From assembly GCA_963707515.1 (NCBI GenBank), contig CAVPQI010000001.1, forward strand, positions 1,674,001-1,738,000: DNA of 64,000 nt, in the 5' to 3' direction. Both the position numbers and the translations under genes were made by a program. Below are positions 8,586-17,512 of this stretch, piece after piece (the first letter of the stretch is position 1; each line of letters starts with the position of its first letter). Below the pieces are notes generated by a model, which was not told the DNA's origin, made no database searches, and saw only the letters and a program-made list of their open reading frames with translations. Origin of the DNA: Sva-07 sp963707515 (GTDB lineage: Bacteria; Actinomycetota; Acidimicrobiia; Acidimicrobiales; Ilumatobacteraceae).

Positions 8586-11110
8586 GACGACACTCGCTCG
8601 ATCCGCACGTCGGTGGTCGCGGCGGATCCGTCGATGATGTCCTCGATCGTCCCTTCGCGCTGGTTGAACGGCGTCCACACGACGCCGCGCGGCACGCGCA
8701 GGTCGGCGCGCACGGCGATCACGCTGGTCGCCTTGGCGCTGATGACCTTGACGTCGTCGCCGTCGGAGATCCCGAGGCCGTCGAGGTCGAGGGGGTTGAC
8801 ATGGGCGAACGAGCCCGGCGCCAGCTTGGCCAGCGAGCGCGACATCTGCGTGCCGACGGCCTGGTCGTAGAGAGTGCGGCTGACCACCAACCGATAGTCA
8901 TAGCTGTTCCGGCTCGGCGCAGTGAAAGACACCTCGGACAGGGCGCCCGGCAACGGATCGGTCAGCACGCCGTTGGGGCTCGCGGCGAGCGCCGCCGCCG
9001 AGACCCCGGCGAAGGCCGGGACCGTCTTGGCGATCAGCTCGGTCACGTCGCCGACGGTCGACACGCCACGCAACGGGTGGTCGGTCGGCAGCGAGGCGTC
9101 ACCCATCATCAGTCCGAGCTCGACGGCGATCATCCAGTCGGGTCGGCTCGTGCCCCGCGCGGTGACCTGCTCACCGAGCGTCGTCACCCGGCCCTCGAGG
9201 TTGGTCGTGGTCCCGGCCTTCTCACCGTAGGCGGCGGCGGCGAGCACGACGTCGGCGTGCTGGGTCGAGGCGCTCGGCAGCGTGTCGACGGCGATCACCC
9301 GGCGGGCGCCGGCGAGGGCGCGGCGGGCGAGGTCGGCGTCGGGGCAGTCGCTGAGCGGGTCGGCGCCGAGCAGGATCAGCAGCTCGAGTCGTCCTTCGGC
9401 GGCGGCGCGCAGCGTCGCCAGGGCGTCGTGATCGCGGTCCGCCGGGGCGAGGCCGAGCGAGAGCGCACCGACGACGTTGCCGCGCCGCAGGGCGGGCAGC
9501 ACGGTGGCGCCGGGCAGCGCGTCGAGAGCGGTCCGCAGGGCGGCCATCGTGGCATCGGGCGACTCGGCCAGGTTCTGGCGCCCGGCGACGATGACCACGT
9601 CACCGCGGTCGAGCTGGGCGCGGATCTCGTCGTCGTCGAGGGCGTCGGCGAGCGCCGCGGCCTGGGCTCCGGGCTCGTGGCGGAGCGTCTTCCAGGCGTA
9701 CCGCGACAGGCCGGTCTCCAGTGAGGAGAGCTCGATCAGCTTGGTCCGCTGGCGCGTCGCCGAGTCGCGCAGGCGCAGGTAGAGGACCGGGAGCTCTTCT
9801 TTGAGGTCCGGACCGAGGAGGATCACGGTGGCCGCGTTGGCGGCGTCGTCGATCGTCGCGCGGGGGGCGGCAAGCAGCTCGACGGGCAGGCCATCGCCGA
9901 GTTGGGCATCGCGATACGGGGTGCCGATGGCGTCGGCCAGCTGGGCCCAGGCGAAGGCGTCCTCGTTCGAGCCGCGGGCGCCACCGAGGATGCCCACCGA
10001 GCTCGCGCCGCCGGCGGCGACGGCGTCGGCGATCAACCCGCCCGCGGTGCGCAGGGCCGAGATCCAGCTCGTCGTCTCGAGCCCGTTGGCGGTGCGCACC
10101 AACGGCGCCTCCAGCCGGCGGTCGGAGTTGACGGCTTCGAAGTTGAAGCGACCGCGGTCGCACATCCAACCCCAGTTGACCGGGTCGGAGTCGACGCCCT
10201 GATAGCGCAGCAGTTCGTCGCGGCTCGACTGGACGACGGTGCGGCAACCGACCGAGCACGTCGTGCACGTCGACTCGCGCTCGCTGAGGTCCCACGGTCG
10301 GGCCTTGAAGCGATACGGCTTCGCCGTCAGCGCGCCGACCGGGCAGATCTGCACGGTGTTGCCGGAGAAGTAGGAGACGAACGGTTCGTCGGGGAACGTC
10401 ATCACCTGGGTGTCGTTGCCGCGGGAGATGAAGTGGATCAGCTTGTCGCCGGCGACCTCGTCGGCGAAGCGGGTGCAGCGGTCGCACAGGATGCAGCGCT
10501 CACGGTCGAGGTAGACCAGATCGCTGATCGGGATCGGCTTCTCGTGGTGCCGCTTCTCCTCGACGTAGCGGCTCTCCCCCGGCCCGTGGCTGAACGCCTG
10601 GTCCTGGAGCGGGCACTCGCCGCCCTTGTCGCAGACCGGGCAGTCGAGCGGGTGGTTGATCAGCAGCAGTTCGAGCATGCCCTCCTGGGCGCGCCGCACC
10701 TGCGGGGTGTCGCTGCGCACGACCTGGCCGTCGGCCACCGGGGTCATGCACGACACGACCATCATCGGACCTCGTGGGCCCTCGACCTCGACCATGCACT
10801 GGCGGCACATGCCGACCGGGTCCATGCGCGGGTGGTAGCAGAAGTGCGGGATGTAGGTGTCCTCGCGCAGCGCGGCGGCGATCACCATCTCGCCCTTGCG
10901 TGCGGCGACCTCGCGCCCGTCGAGCTGGATCGTGACGACGTTCGGATCGGGTTCCGGCTGAACGACCTCGTCGGTCGGCTCGACACGATCGTCGCCAGCG
11001 GACTCCTCGTTGTGGGCGGAGCTGCCGGCGTCGTCGACCGCCGCTTCGACGACGGCGGGATCGTCGATGTCGGCGTCGGTGTCGGGCGTGTCCGGGGACT
11101 CGGTGGTCAC
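8582..11110 (-). CDS. nuoG: NADH-quinone oxidoreductase subunit G
   Basis: NuoG is the largest peripheral subunit of complex I and holds a 2Fe-2S and several 4Fe-4S clusters. The 842-residue product starts with an unusual acidic segment of about 60 residues rich in Asp, Glu and Pro. It then has the 2Fe-2S ferredoxin domain (CYHPRMDPVGMCRQC), CPVCDKGGECPLQD, the cluster motif RCILCDRCTRF, and CTTCSVGC (the N7-type cluster). The rest is a molybdopterin-oxidoreductase-like domain without catalytic function. The GTG start at 11110 overlaps the nuoF stop as GTGA. Confidence 0.96.
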   Translation of the reverse strand: MTTESPDTPDTDADIDDPAVVEAAVDDAGSSAHNEESAGDDRVEPTDEVVQPEPDPNVVTIQLDGREVAARKGEMVIAAALREDTYIPHFCYHPRMDPVGMCRQCMVEVEGPRGPMMVVSCMTPVADGQVVRSDTPQVRRAQEGMLELLLINHPLDCPVCDKGGECPLQDQAFSHGPGESRYVEEKRHHEKPIPISDLVYLDRERCILCDRCTRFADEVAGDKLIHFISRGNDTQVMTFPDEPFVSYFSGNTVQICPVGALTAKPYRFKARPWDLSERESTCTTCSVGCRTVVQSSRDELLRYQGVDSDPVNWGWMCDRGRFNFEAVNSDRRLEAPLVRTANGLETTSWISALRTAGGLIADAVAAGGASSVGILGGARGSNEDAFAWAQLADAIGTPYRDAQLGDGLPVELLAAPRATIDDAANAATVILLGPDLKEELPVLYLRLRDSATRQRTKLIELSSLETGLSRYAWKTLRHEPGAQAAALADALDDDEIRAQLDRGDVVIVAGRQNLAESPDATMAALRTALDALPGATVLPALRRGNVVGALSLGLAPADRDHDALATLRAAAEGRLELLILLGADPLSDCPDADLARRALAGARRVIAVDTLPSASTQHADVVLAAAAYGEKAGTTTNLEGRVTTLGEQVTARGTSRPDWMIAVELGLMMGDASLPTDHPLRGVSTVGDVTELIAKTVPAFAGVSAAALAASPNGVLTDPLPGALSEVSFTAPSRNSYDYRLVVSRTLYDQAVGTQMSRSLAKLAPGSFAHVNPLDLDGLGISDGDDVKVISAKATSVIAVRADLRVPRGVVWTPFNQREGTIEDIIDGSAATTDVRIERVSS

Positions 11111-12555
11111 TGTCCGACTCCTGCACTGAGAGGGAAGGCGTCGTCGGGACTGACCACGGCGACGGGGATCGTGCGCCGCTCGAGGCGCGGGGTGACCAGC
11201 GCTTCGAAGTCCTCGGGGAACAGCGTCAGCGCCGAGTGGATCGGGGCGTACGCCGACGGCCCGACGAAGCAGATCGTGGTCATCTTGTACGGGAACGGCA
11301 CGGCCTCGATGCCGAGGCGGGAGCTGGCGGCGTGCGGCATGTCGCCGGGACAGATCGTCTGGCCCACCTCGAAGATCGTGCGCAGGTCGGCGTCGGTGCC
11401 GTGACCGTCGACGATGCGTTGCACGATGCGGTAGAGCCACGTGCCACCCTCGCGGCACGGCACGCACTTGCCGCACGACTCGTGGGCATAGAACTTGACC
11501 AGCGTCAGCGCGGCGGCCGGGATGTCGGTGGTGTCGTCCATCACCATCACGGCACCGGAGCCGAGCATCGAGCCGGCGGCACCGGCCTGCGGGCCCTCGA
11601 ACGGGATGTCGAGCTGGTCGGCGACGAACCACGGCGCCGAGCCACCGCCGGGCACGAAGGCCTTCAGCTCGTGGCCGTCGCGGATGCCCTGGGCGAACTC
11701 GTCGCCGTAGATCAGGTCACGAAACGTCGTCGAACCGTTGACGATCTCGTAGACGCCGGGACGGTTGACGTGGCCGGACATGGCGATCATGCGGGTACCG
11801 GGCGACGTGGCGGTGCCGATCGCCGTGTACGCCGCCGATCCCTCGCGGGCGATGAACGGCAGGTTGGAGAGCGTCTCGACGTTGTTGACGATCGTCGGCT
11901 GCCCGTACAGACCGACGGCGGCGGGGAAGTACGGGGGCTTCAGGCGCGGCATGCCGCGCTCGCCCTCGAGCGATTCGATCAGCGCTGTCTCCTCGCCGAC
12001 GACGTAGGCGCCGGCGCCGGTGTGCATGACGATGTCGACGCCGAAGTCGGTGCCGAGGATGTTCGTGCCGATGTAGCCGGCGGCGTACGCCTCGTCGAGC
12101 GCCCGGGCGACGCGCTCGTGGGCCAACGGCATCTCGCCGCGGATGTACAAGAAACACTGCGACAAGCCGGCGGCGTAGCAGGCGATGAGGCAGCCCTCGA
12201 TCAGCTGGTGGGGATCGCACTCCATCAGCAGGCGGTCCTTGTACGTGCCGGGCTCGGACTCGTCGCCGTTGACGACGAGGTAGCGCGGCCACACGCCGGC
12301 CGGGGTGAACCCCCACTTCGTACCGGCGGGGAAGCCGGCGCCGCCACGACCGAGCAGCGTCGAGTTCTTGACCTCGTCGGCGACCTCGGTCGGCGTCTTG
12401 GCGAGCGCTGCCCTGAGGCCCTCGTATCCGCCGGTGGCGTGGTAGCGGTCGAGGGTGTAGCTGTCGTCGTATCGGAACCGGGTGGTGACGATCGACGGGC
12501 GGTCTTCGCTCGGGTAGAAGCCGGGCGCCCACGGGTACGGGCTGATGACGGTCAT
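11107..12555 (-). CDS. nuoF: NADH-quinone oxidoreductase subunit F
   Basis: NuoF binds NADH and FMN and carries 4Fe-4S cluster N3, where electrons enter complex I. The 482-residue product shows the nucleotide-binding segment GRGGAGFPAGTKWGF, the FMN region GAGAYVVGEETALIESLEG and the cluster motif CGKCVPCREGGTW. The ATG at 12555 overlaps the nuoE stop as ATGA. Confidence 0.97.
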   Translation of the reverse strand: MTVISPYPWAPGFYPSEDRPSIVTTRFRYDDSYTLDRYHATGGYEGLRAALAKTPTEVADEVKNSTLLGRGGAGFPAGTKWGFTPAGVWPRYLVVNGDESEPGTYKDRLLMECDPHQLIEGCLIACYAAGLSQCFLYIRGEMPLAHERVARALDEAYAAGYIGTNILGTDFGVDIVMHTGAGAYVVGEETALIESLEGERGMPRLKPPYFPAAVGLYGQPTIVNNVETLSNLPFIAREGSAAYTAIGTATSPGTRMIAMSGHVNRPGVYEIVNGSTTFRDLIYGDEFAQGIRDGHELKAFVPGGGSAPWFVADQLDIPFEGPQAGAAGSMLGSGAVMVMDDTTDIPAAALTLVKFYAHESCGKCVPCREGGTWLYRIVQRIVDGHGTDADLRTIFEVGQTICPGDMPHAASSRLGIEAVPFPYKMTTICFVGPSAYAPIHSALTLFPEDFEALVTPRLERRTIPVAVVSPDDAFPLSAGVGQ

Positions 12556-13163
12556 GCGGGGCTGACCTCGATCCATGCGGGGCCTTCGGTGACGTCCTCG
12601 GGAGGGCGGGCGCCGACGGCGCGATCGGCCGGGATCTGCTGACGGTTGCGAGCGAGCGTGCCGTGCGGCGGGATCTCCCCGTCGAGCGCGCCGGCGCGCA
12701 GGTCGTCGACGAGGGCGTCGAAGTCGGCAGGGGTGACCCGGTAGCGGTGGCGGTAGTTGACCTGCAGCGTCGGCGCCTCGGTGCACGCCGCCTGGCACTC
12801 GGCTTGCTGCAGCGTGATCAAGCCATCGGGGGTGGTCGAGCCGGCCTTCACCCCGAGGGTCTCCTCGGCGTGGTGCATCAGCGACTCGGCCCCCAGCAGG
12901 GCGCACGACAGCGTGCCGCAGATGTTGATCAGGTACTTGCCGGTCGGCTCGAAGCGGAACATCTCGTAGAACGACGCCGTGCCGTAGACCTCGGCGGGCG
13001 TGACGTCGATCAGCTCGGCGACGTGACGCATCGCCTCCTCGGTGACGTAGCCGTTCTGCTCCTGGCTGAGGTGGACCAGCGGGATCAACGCCGACTTCGG
13101 GCGCGGGTAGCGGGCGATGATCTCCTTGGCGACGCGCACGTTGTGATCGGTGAGTCTGCTCAT
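12552..13163 (-). CDS. nuoE: NADH-quinone oxidoreductase subunit E
   Basis: NuoE carries the off-pathway 2Fe-2S cluster N1a next to NuoF. The 203-residue product has the thioredoxin-like fold cysteines in CGTLSC and AECQAACTEAP. The C-terminal 35 residues (after GEIPPHGTLARN) are an extension without recognised motif. The ATG at 13163 overlaps the stop of the upstream lipoprotein gene as ATGA, so the unusual neighbour is tied into the same translation chain. Confidence 0.97.
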   Translation of the reverse strand: MSRLTDHNVRVAKEIIARYPRPKSALIPLVHLSQEQNGYVTEEAMRHVAELIDVTPAEVYGTASFYEMFRFEPTGKYLINICGTLSCALLGAESLMHHAEETLGVKAGSTTPDGLITLQQAECQAACTEAPTLQVNYRHRYRVTPADFDALVDDLRAGALDGEIPPHGTLARNRQQIPADRAVGARPPEDVTEGPAWIEVSPA

Positions 13164-13750
13164 TCGTCGGCCTCCTTGGCCGGCCCTTCGGTCCCGTCGA
13201 CGGCTGCGTCGACGAATGCGAACGAGTCGACGAACGCCGCCGTCTCGTCCTGTTCGTCGCCGAGCCCGACGCCGCCGGCGTACCACATCATGGGCTCGTC
13301 GACGTACGCCACGCTCACGCCGTGACCGGTGACACCGTCCTGATCGAACTCGTAGGTGTAACGGATGCCGTCGCGGCCGTCGAGCTCGACCAGTTCCGAC
13401 TCCAGCAGGGTCGCCCCGACGGCGTCGACCGAGCCGTCGCGGATCGACTCGAGCTGTGCCTGGGGGTCGTTCCAGGCGACGTACTCGTCGCCGAGCAACG
13501 CCTCGTAGTCGACGGCGTACGTCAAGAAGGCACCGTCGGAGTGCTCGTCGATCCAGGCGTCGGCGGACAGCGTGACGCCCGATGGCATGGCGATCGGGAT
13601 CTCGGTCGCCTCCGGCTCCTTCGGGAACTCGACGCTGTACCCGCCGCCGGGCACGACGAAGGCGTCGGTCTCCGCGGCGTCGTCGTCGGACCCGCCGCAG
13701 GCGGCGACGAGCAACGCCATCGTGGCCAGGCCGGCGAGAGCACGCTTCAT
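13160..13750 (-). CDS. Unrecognised lipoprotein encoded between nuoD and nuoE
   Basis: The 196-residue product has a clear lipoprotein signal: MKRALAGLATMALLVAACGG, with the lipobox LVAAC and the lipidated cysteine at 18. An acidic linker (SDDDAAETDAF) follows. The mature part has a beta-rich look (GGGYSVEFPKEPEATEIPI, then GIRYTYEFDQDG), loosely like PsbP/DUF1795-type extracytoplasmic proteins; this is only a resemblance. The start overlaps the nuoD stop and the stop overlaps the nuoE start, both as ATGA, so the gene sits inside the nuo operon. The standard complex I gene set has no subunit here. A role in assembly or as an outer-face accessory of the membrane arm is an inference from location only. 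Confidence 0.9.
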   Translation of the reverse strand: MKRALAGLATMALLVAACGGSDDDAAETDAFVVPGGGYSVEFPKEPEATEIPIAMPSGVTLSADAWIDEHSDGAFLTYAVDYEALLGDEYVAWNDPQAQLESIRDGSVDAVGATLLESELVELDGRDGIRYTYEFDQDGVTGHGVSVAYVDEPMMWYAGGVGLGDEQDETAAFVDSFAFVDAAVDGTEGPAKEADE

Positions 13751-15111
13751 CGGTCGACACCACCCAACACGGGGTCGACGCTGGAGATGATGGCGACCGC
13801 GTCGGCGACGAGGCCGCCGCGCATCATGTGCGGCAGACACTGGATGTTGACGAAGCTCGGATCGCGGAAGTGCATGCGGTACGGGCTCGCGGAGCCGTCG
13901 CTGACGATGTAGCAACCGGTCTCACCACGCGGCCCCTCGATGCCGACGTAGGTCTCACCCTCGGGCACCTTGAAGCCCTCGGTGAAGATCTTGAAGTGGT
14001 GGATCAACGCCTCCATCGACTCGTCGATGCGCGCTCGCGGGGGTGGCGTGACCTTCTTGTCCTGGATCCGGTAGTCGCCCGAGGGCATGCGGTCGAGGAT
14101 CTGGCGGACGATGCGCATCGACTCGCGGATCTCGGCGAGACGGATCGCATACCGGTCGAAGGCGTCGCCGTAGCTGCCGACGACGACATCGAACTCGAGC
14201 TCGTCGTAGCGCAGGTACGGCTGGTCGCGACGGAGGTCCCAGGGCACGCCGGTGGAGCGCAGGATCGGGCCCGTGGCGCCGAGCGCCAGCGCTTCTTGGG
14301 GCGTGATGACACCGACACCCTGGAGGCGCTCACGCCAGATCGGTTGGCCGGTGAGCAAGGTGTCGTACTCGTCGAGTCGGTCGGGAAGCAGGTCGAGGAT
14401 CCGCAGCACGCCGTCGCGCCAGCCCGGTGGCAAGTCGGCGGCGAGCCCGCCGGGACGCACGAAGTTGTGGTTCATCCGCAGGCCGGTGACCTCCTGGAAG
14501 AACCGCAGCACCTCCTCGCGTTCGCGCCAGCCGTAGATCATCATCGACACGGCACCGATGTCCATGCCGTTGGTGGCCATGAACAACAGGTGGCTGGCCA
14601 TCCGGCTCAGCTCGGCGAGCATGGTGCGGATCCACACCGCCCGTTCGGGGATGTCACCGTCGATGCCGAGCAGGCGCTCGGTCGCCATCGAGAACGCCAG
14701 CTCGTTGGCGATCGGGCTGAGGTAGTCCATGCGCGTGACGTTGGTGCCGCCCTGCGCGTAGGTCAGGCTCTCGCCCGTCTTCTCCATGCCGGTGTGCAGG
14801 TAGCCGATGATCGGCTTGCAGCGCAGCACGGTCTCGCCCTGGAGCTCCAACATCAGCCGCAGCACACCGTGCGTCGACGGGTGCTGGGGACCCATGTTGA
14901 TGATCATCGTCTGATCCTCGTCGGGATCGTCCGGCAGGTCGCCGAGCTTGGCGGCGTCGGCCTCGGACATGCGCAGCACGGCGCCGACCTCACGCATCAG
15001 CTCACGTGCCGTCAGCTCGCTGCGCGGCTTGAGCTGCTGGTCGCCCTCGTCGGTGGCGGCGACCGAGCGCTCGTAGTACTCGGTCACGTCGGGGTGCCCG
15101 GTCTCGCTCAT
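13747..15111 (-). CDS. nuoD: NADH-quinone oxidoreductase subunit D (49-kDa type)
   Basis: NuoD forms the quinone-reduction site together with NuoB. The 454-residue product contains the conserved GPQHPSTHGVLRL (quinone-site histidine), RTMLAELSRMASHLLFM and RDPSFVNIQCLPHMM near the C-terminus. An N-terminal hydrophilic region of about 65 residues precedes the core. The ATG at 15111 overlaps the nuoC stop as ATGA. Confidence 0.97.
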   Translation of the reverse strand: MSETGHPDVTEYYERSVAATDEGDQQLKPRSELTARELMREVGAVLRMSEADAAKLGDLPDDPDEDQTMIINMGPQHPSTHGVLRLMLELQGETVLRCKPIIGYLHTGMEKTGESLTYAQGGTNVTRMDYLSPIANELAFSMATERLLGIDGDIPERAVWIRTMLAELSRMASHLLFMATNGMDIGAVSMMIYGWREREEVLRFFQEVTGLRMNHNFVRPGGLAADLPPGWRDGVLRILDLLPDRLDEYDTLLTGQPIWRERLQGVGVITPQEALALGATGPILRSTGVPWDLRRDQPYLRYDELEFDVVVGSYGDAFDRYAIRLAEIRESMRIVRQILDRMPSGDYRIQDKKVTPPPRARIDESMEALIHHFKIFTEGFKVPEGETYVGIEGPRGETGCYIVSDGSASPYRMHFRDPSFVNIQCLPHMMRGGLVADAVAIISSVDPVLGGVDR

Positions 15112-15542
15112 GAGTTGGCCGCCTTGAACTGCACGGGGATGCGACCGATCTCGTAGTCCTTGCGCAGCGGATGCCCGATCCAGTCCTCGGGCATCAGGAT
15201 GCGGGTGAGGTCCGGGTGGTCGGTGAACTCGATGCCGAACATGTCGAAGACCTCGCGCTCGAGGGCTTCGGTACCCGGATAGACGTCGAACAACGTCGGC
15301 AGTGTCGGGTCGTCGGCCGGCACGGGGACGCGCAGTCGCACACGGCGACGCTGCTGGATGTCGAGCAGGTTGACGACCACCTCGAAGCGTTCGCTCGACG
15401 GCGTCGGGAACTCGAGGTAGTCGACAGCGGTGAGGTCGACGCACATCGCGAAGCCCTCGTCGGCGAGGGCCTTGACCGTCGCCAGGTAGTCGTCGCGTGC
15501 GACGAGGCGGACGTCGTGCGCGGTGGTGGTCTGGTCAGTCAC
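15108..15542 (-). CDS. nuoC: NADH-quinone oxidoreductase subunit C (30-kDa type)
   Basis: NuoC is the peripheral-arm partner of NuoD. The 144-residue product is short but complete and has the signature EREVFDMFGIEFTDHPDLTR followed by PEDWIGHPLRKDYEIG. The GTG start at 15542 lies inside the end of nuoB, an eight-base overlap, consistent with coupled translation. Confidence 0.95.
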   Translation of the reverse strand: MTDQTTTAHDVRLVARDDYLATVKALADEGFAMCVDLTAVDYLEFPTPSSERFEVVVNLLDIQQRRRVRLRVPVPADDPTLPTLFDVYPGTEALEREVFDMFGIEFTDHPDLTRILMPEDWIGHPLRKDYEIGRIPVQFKAANS

Positions 15543-16128
15543 GGCGGGCTCCGAGCAGTACCGGTGTCGGCGACGCGCCGGGTTCGATCAGCTCGACGTG
15601 CACGTTGGCGCCGGCGCCGGTCGCTTGACGACGCTTCAGGATCTGGTTCGTCTCGATCAGCCCGTGGAGCGTCTCGATGGCGTGGATCAGCGTCTCGGGG
15701 GTCGGCGGGCAGCCGGGCGCGTAGACGTCGACCGGCACGATCTGATCGACCCCTTGGACGATGGCGTAGTTGTTGAACATGCCGCCCGACGAGGCGCACA
15801 CGCCCATCGAGATGACCCACTTCGGTTCCATCATCTGGTCGTACACCTGTCGCAGCACCGGCGCCATCTTCTGGCTGACGCGGCCGGCGACGATCATGAT
15901 GTCGGCCTGGCGCGGCGAGGCGCGGAAGACCTCCATGCCGAACCGGGAGATGTCGTAGTGGGCGCCGCCCGCGGCCATCATCTCGATCGCGCAGCAGGCC
16001 AGACCGAACGAGGCCGGCCACGACGAGCGCGCCCGTGACCAGTTCACGAGGTCTTCGAGTTTGCCGGTGATGACGTTGTGGGACAGCCCGCCGAGTCCGT
16101 CGTCGCGCACGTCGTTGACGATGCCCAT
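15535..16128 (-). CDS. nuoB: NADH-quinone oxidoreductase subunit B (PSST type)
   Basis: NuoB carries cluster N2, the electron donor to quinone. The 197-residue product shows FGLACCAIEMMAAGG (tandem cysteines), ISMGVCASSGGMF and VYAPGCPPTPE, the four cluster ligands in the expected order. AAGGAG lies seven bases before the ATG. The C-terminal tail after about residue 160 is poorly conserved. Confidence 0.97.
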   Translation of the reverse strand: MGIVNDVRDDGLGGLSHNVITGKLEDLVNWSRARSSWPASFGLACCAIEMMAAGGAHYDISRFGMEVFRASPRQADIMIVAGRVSQKMAPVLRQVYDQMMEPKWVISMGVCASSGGMFNNYAIVQGVDQIVPVDVYAPGCPPTPETLIHAIETLHGLIETNQILKRRQATGAGANVHVELIEPGASPTPVLLGARRD

Positions 16129-16157
16129 GTGTGACTCCTTGATTACCCGCTGAGTGG

Positions 16158-16640
16158 TTACGCGGCTGCTTCGTCGCCCGCCGACGGCAGGCGTCCCTCG
16201 GTACCGACGCGACGCACGGTTGACGCAGCGGTGCGCTCCGGCGAGACCATCGACGCCTCGACGGCGAGGCTGCGGTAGCGCTGGAGCGGACCCCAGTCGA
16301 GCCCACCGCGAGCGACCTCGTAGACGAAGGTGAGGAAGAACACGACCGAGAACAACAAGATCGCCCAGAAGCCGTAGGCGCCGAGCACCGAGTGGTTCAC
16401 CGCGTACGGGTAGACGAAGATGATCTCGATGTCGAACATGATGAACAGCATGGCGACGATGTAGAAGCTGACGGGGAAGCGCTCCGGAGGTTCACGGCTC
16501 GGCACGATGCCGCACTCGTACGGCGCCTCCTTGGCTGTCGACCGCCGACGCGGCGCGAGCAGTCGCGACGCGAAGAAGCTGAGCACGCCGAAGACGATGG
16601 CGAGCAGCAACAAGATGACGATCGGCAGGTACTGGCCCAT
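16158..16640 (-). CDS. nuoA: NADH-quinone oxidoreductase subunit A
   Basis: NuoA is a three-helix membrane subunit near the quinone cavity. The 160-residue product has YECGIVPSREPPERFPVSFY in the first loop and FDIEIIFVYPYAV in helix 2. The C-terminal 40 residues are an extra hydrophilic tail. The start is two bases after the stop of the preceding membrane-protein gene, so nuo expression probably continues from the cytochrome bc genes upstream. Confidence 0.95.
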   Translation of the reverse strand: MGQYLPIVILLLLAIVFGVLSFFASRLLAPRRRSTAKEAPYECGIVPSREPPERFPVSFYIVAMLFIMFDIEIIFVYPYAVNHSVLGAYGFWAILLFSVVFFLTFVYEVARGGLDWGPLQRYRSLAVEASMVSPERTAASTVRRVGTEGRLPSAGDEAAA

Positions 16641-16642
16641 CG

Positions 16643-17512
16643 CTAGACGCTGACGCTCTCGCTTTCGGGCACCTGCTCCTGCTCGACGGTCGCTTCGATG
16701 CGCGTCGCCGGCAGCGGCTGGGCGAGGTTGTCCCGGAGATGACGGTCACGACGGTGCAACAGGTAGCAGAGGGCGAAGAAGATGATGCCCGATCCGATCA
16801 TCGTCACGGCCGCCGGCTGGCGACGAGCGCCGAGGTCGCGGATCATGTACACGTAGGTGCGCGGACGCTCCTCGTCGATGACCGGCGAGGCCGGGGCTCG
16901 GCCGTCCTCGACCCGCACCGGGATCAGCGGCGCCGCCTCGGCGACGACGTAGTGCGGCTCGTGCCAGAAGGCGAGGAAGTCGAGCGTGTCGTTGATCTTC
17001 GGGTACCGATCGCCGCCGGTGTCGAAGATCTCGACGATCGTGAACTGCCCGTCGGTGAACGCGCCTTCCTCGATGAGCAGCTCGGATGCCGATGCCTGGG
17101 CCTGTCCGAACGCCGGCGAGGACTGGTCGAGCACGATCCAGCCCTGTTCGAGGAACGTGTCGCGGACGACGTCGGCGGTCTCTTGCGGGTTGGCGTCGTC
17201 GGGCACGTCCGCCGGCGGGTCGAGCACACCGGCCTGGTCGAGGGCGCGGACACCCTCGAGCACGCCCATCGCGGGAACCGGCTGCCACGACGGGTCCGGA
17301 CCGCGCAGGCCGATGCCGTAGATCATCCACACGAAGCCCATCAGCATCATCCAGCCCATGAGGCCGGTGAGGGTGACGAGGAACGCCAACCGGTATCCGA
17401 GGTTGGTCGCCATGATGCCGTAGATGCTGCCGCACAGGATCACCACGCCGATGACGACGGTGAGGAGCCCGCGGAGCTCGGGCTCCCACGAGATGGCCAA
17501 CAGCGACATCAC
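16643..17512 (-). CDS. Unrecognised membrane protein between the bc-type complex and nuoA
   Basis: The 289-residue product has two N-terminal helices (residues about 14-35 and 41-66, the second rich in Met and Trp: GLMGWMMLMGFVWMIYGIGL). A hydrophilic domain of about 160 residues follows, then one C-terminal helix (MIGSGIIFFALCYLL) and a short charged tail. There are no cysteine, haem or Fe-S motifs. With an uneven number of helices between domain and tail, the large central domain would face the periplasmic side if the tail is cytoplasmic. The start codon region GTGATG overlaps the stop of the diheme cytochrome gene, and nuoA follows two bases later. I do not recognise a family; a structural or assembly role in the respiratory complexes is inferred from context only. 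Confidence 0.85.
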   Translation of the reverse strand: MMSLLAISWEPELRGLLTVVIGVVILCGSIYGIMATNLGYRLAFLVTLTGLMGWMMLMGFVWMIYGIGLRGPDPSWQPVPAMGVLEGVRALDQAGVLDPPADVPDDANPQETADVVRDTFLEQGWIVLDQSSPAFGQAQASASELLIEEGAFTDGQFTIVEIFDTGGDRYPKINDTLDFLAFWHEPHYVVAEAAPLIPVRVEDGRAPASPVIDEERPRTYVYMIRDLGARRQPAAVTMIGSGIIFFALCYLLHRRDRHLRDNLAQPLPATRIEATVEQEQVPESESVSV

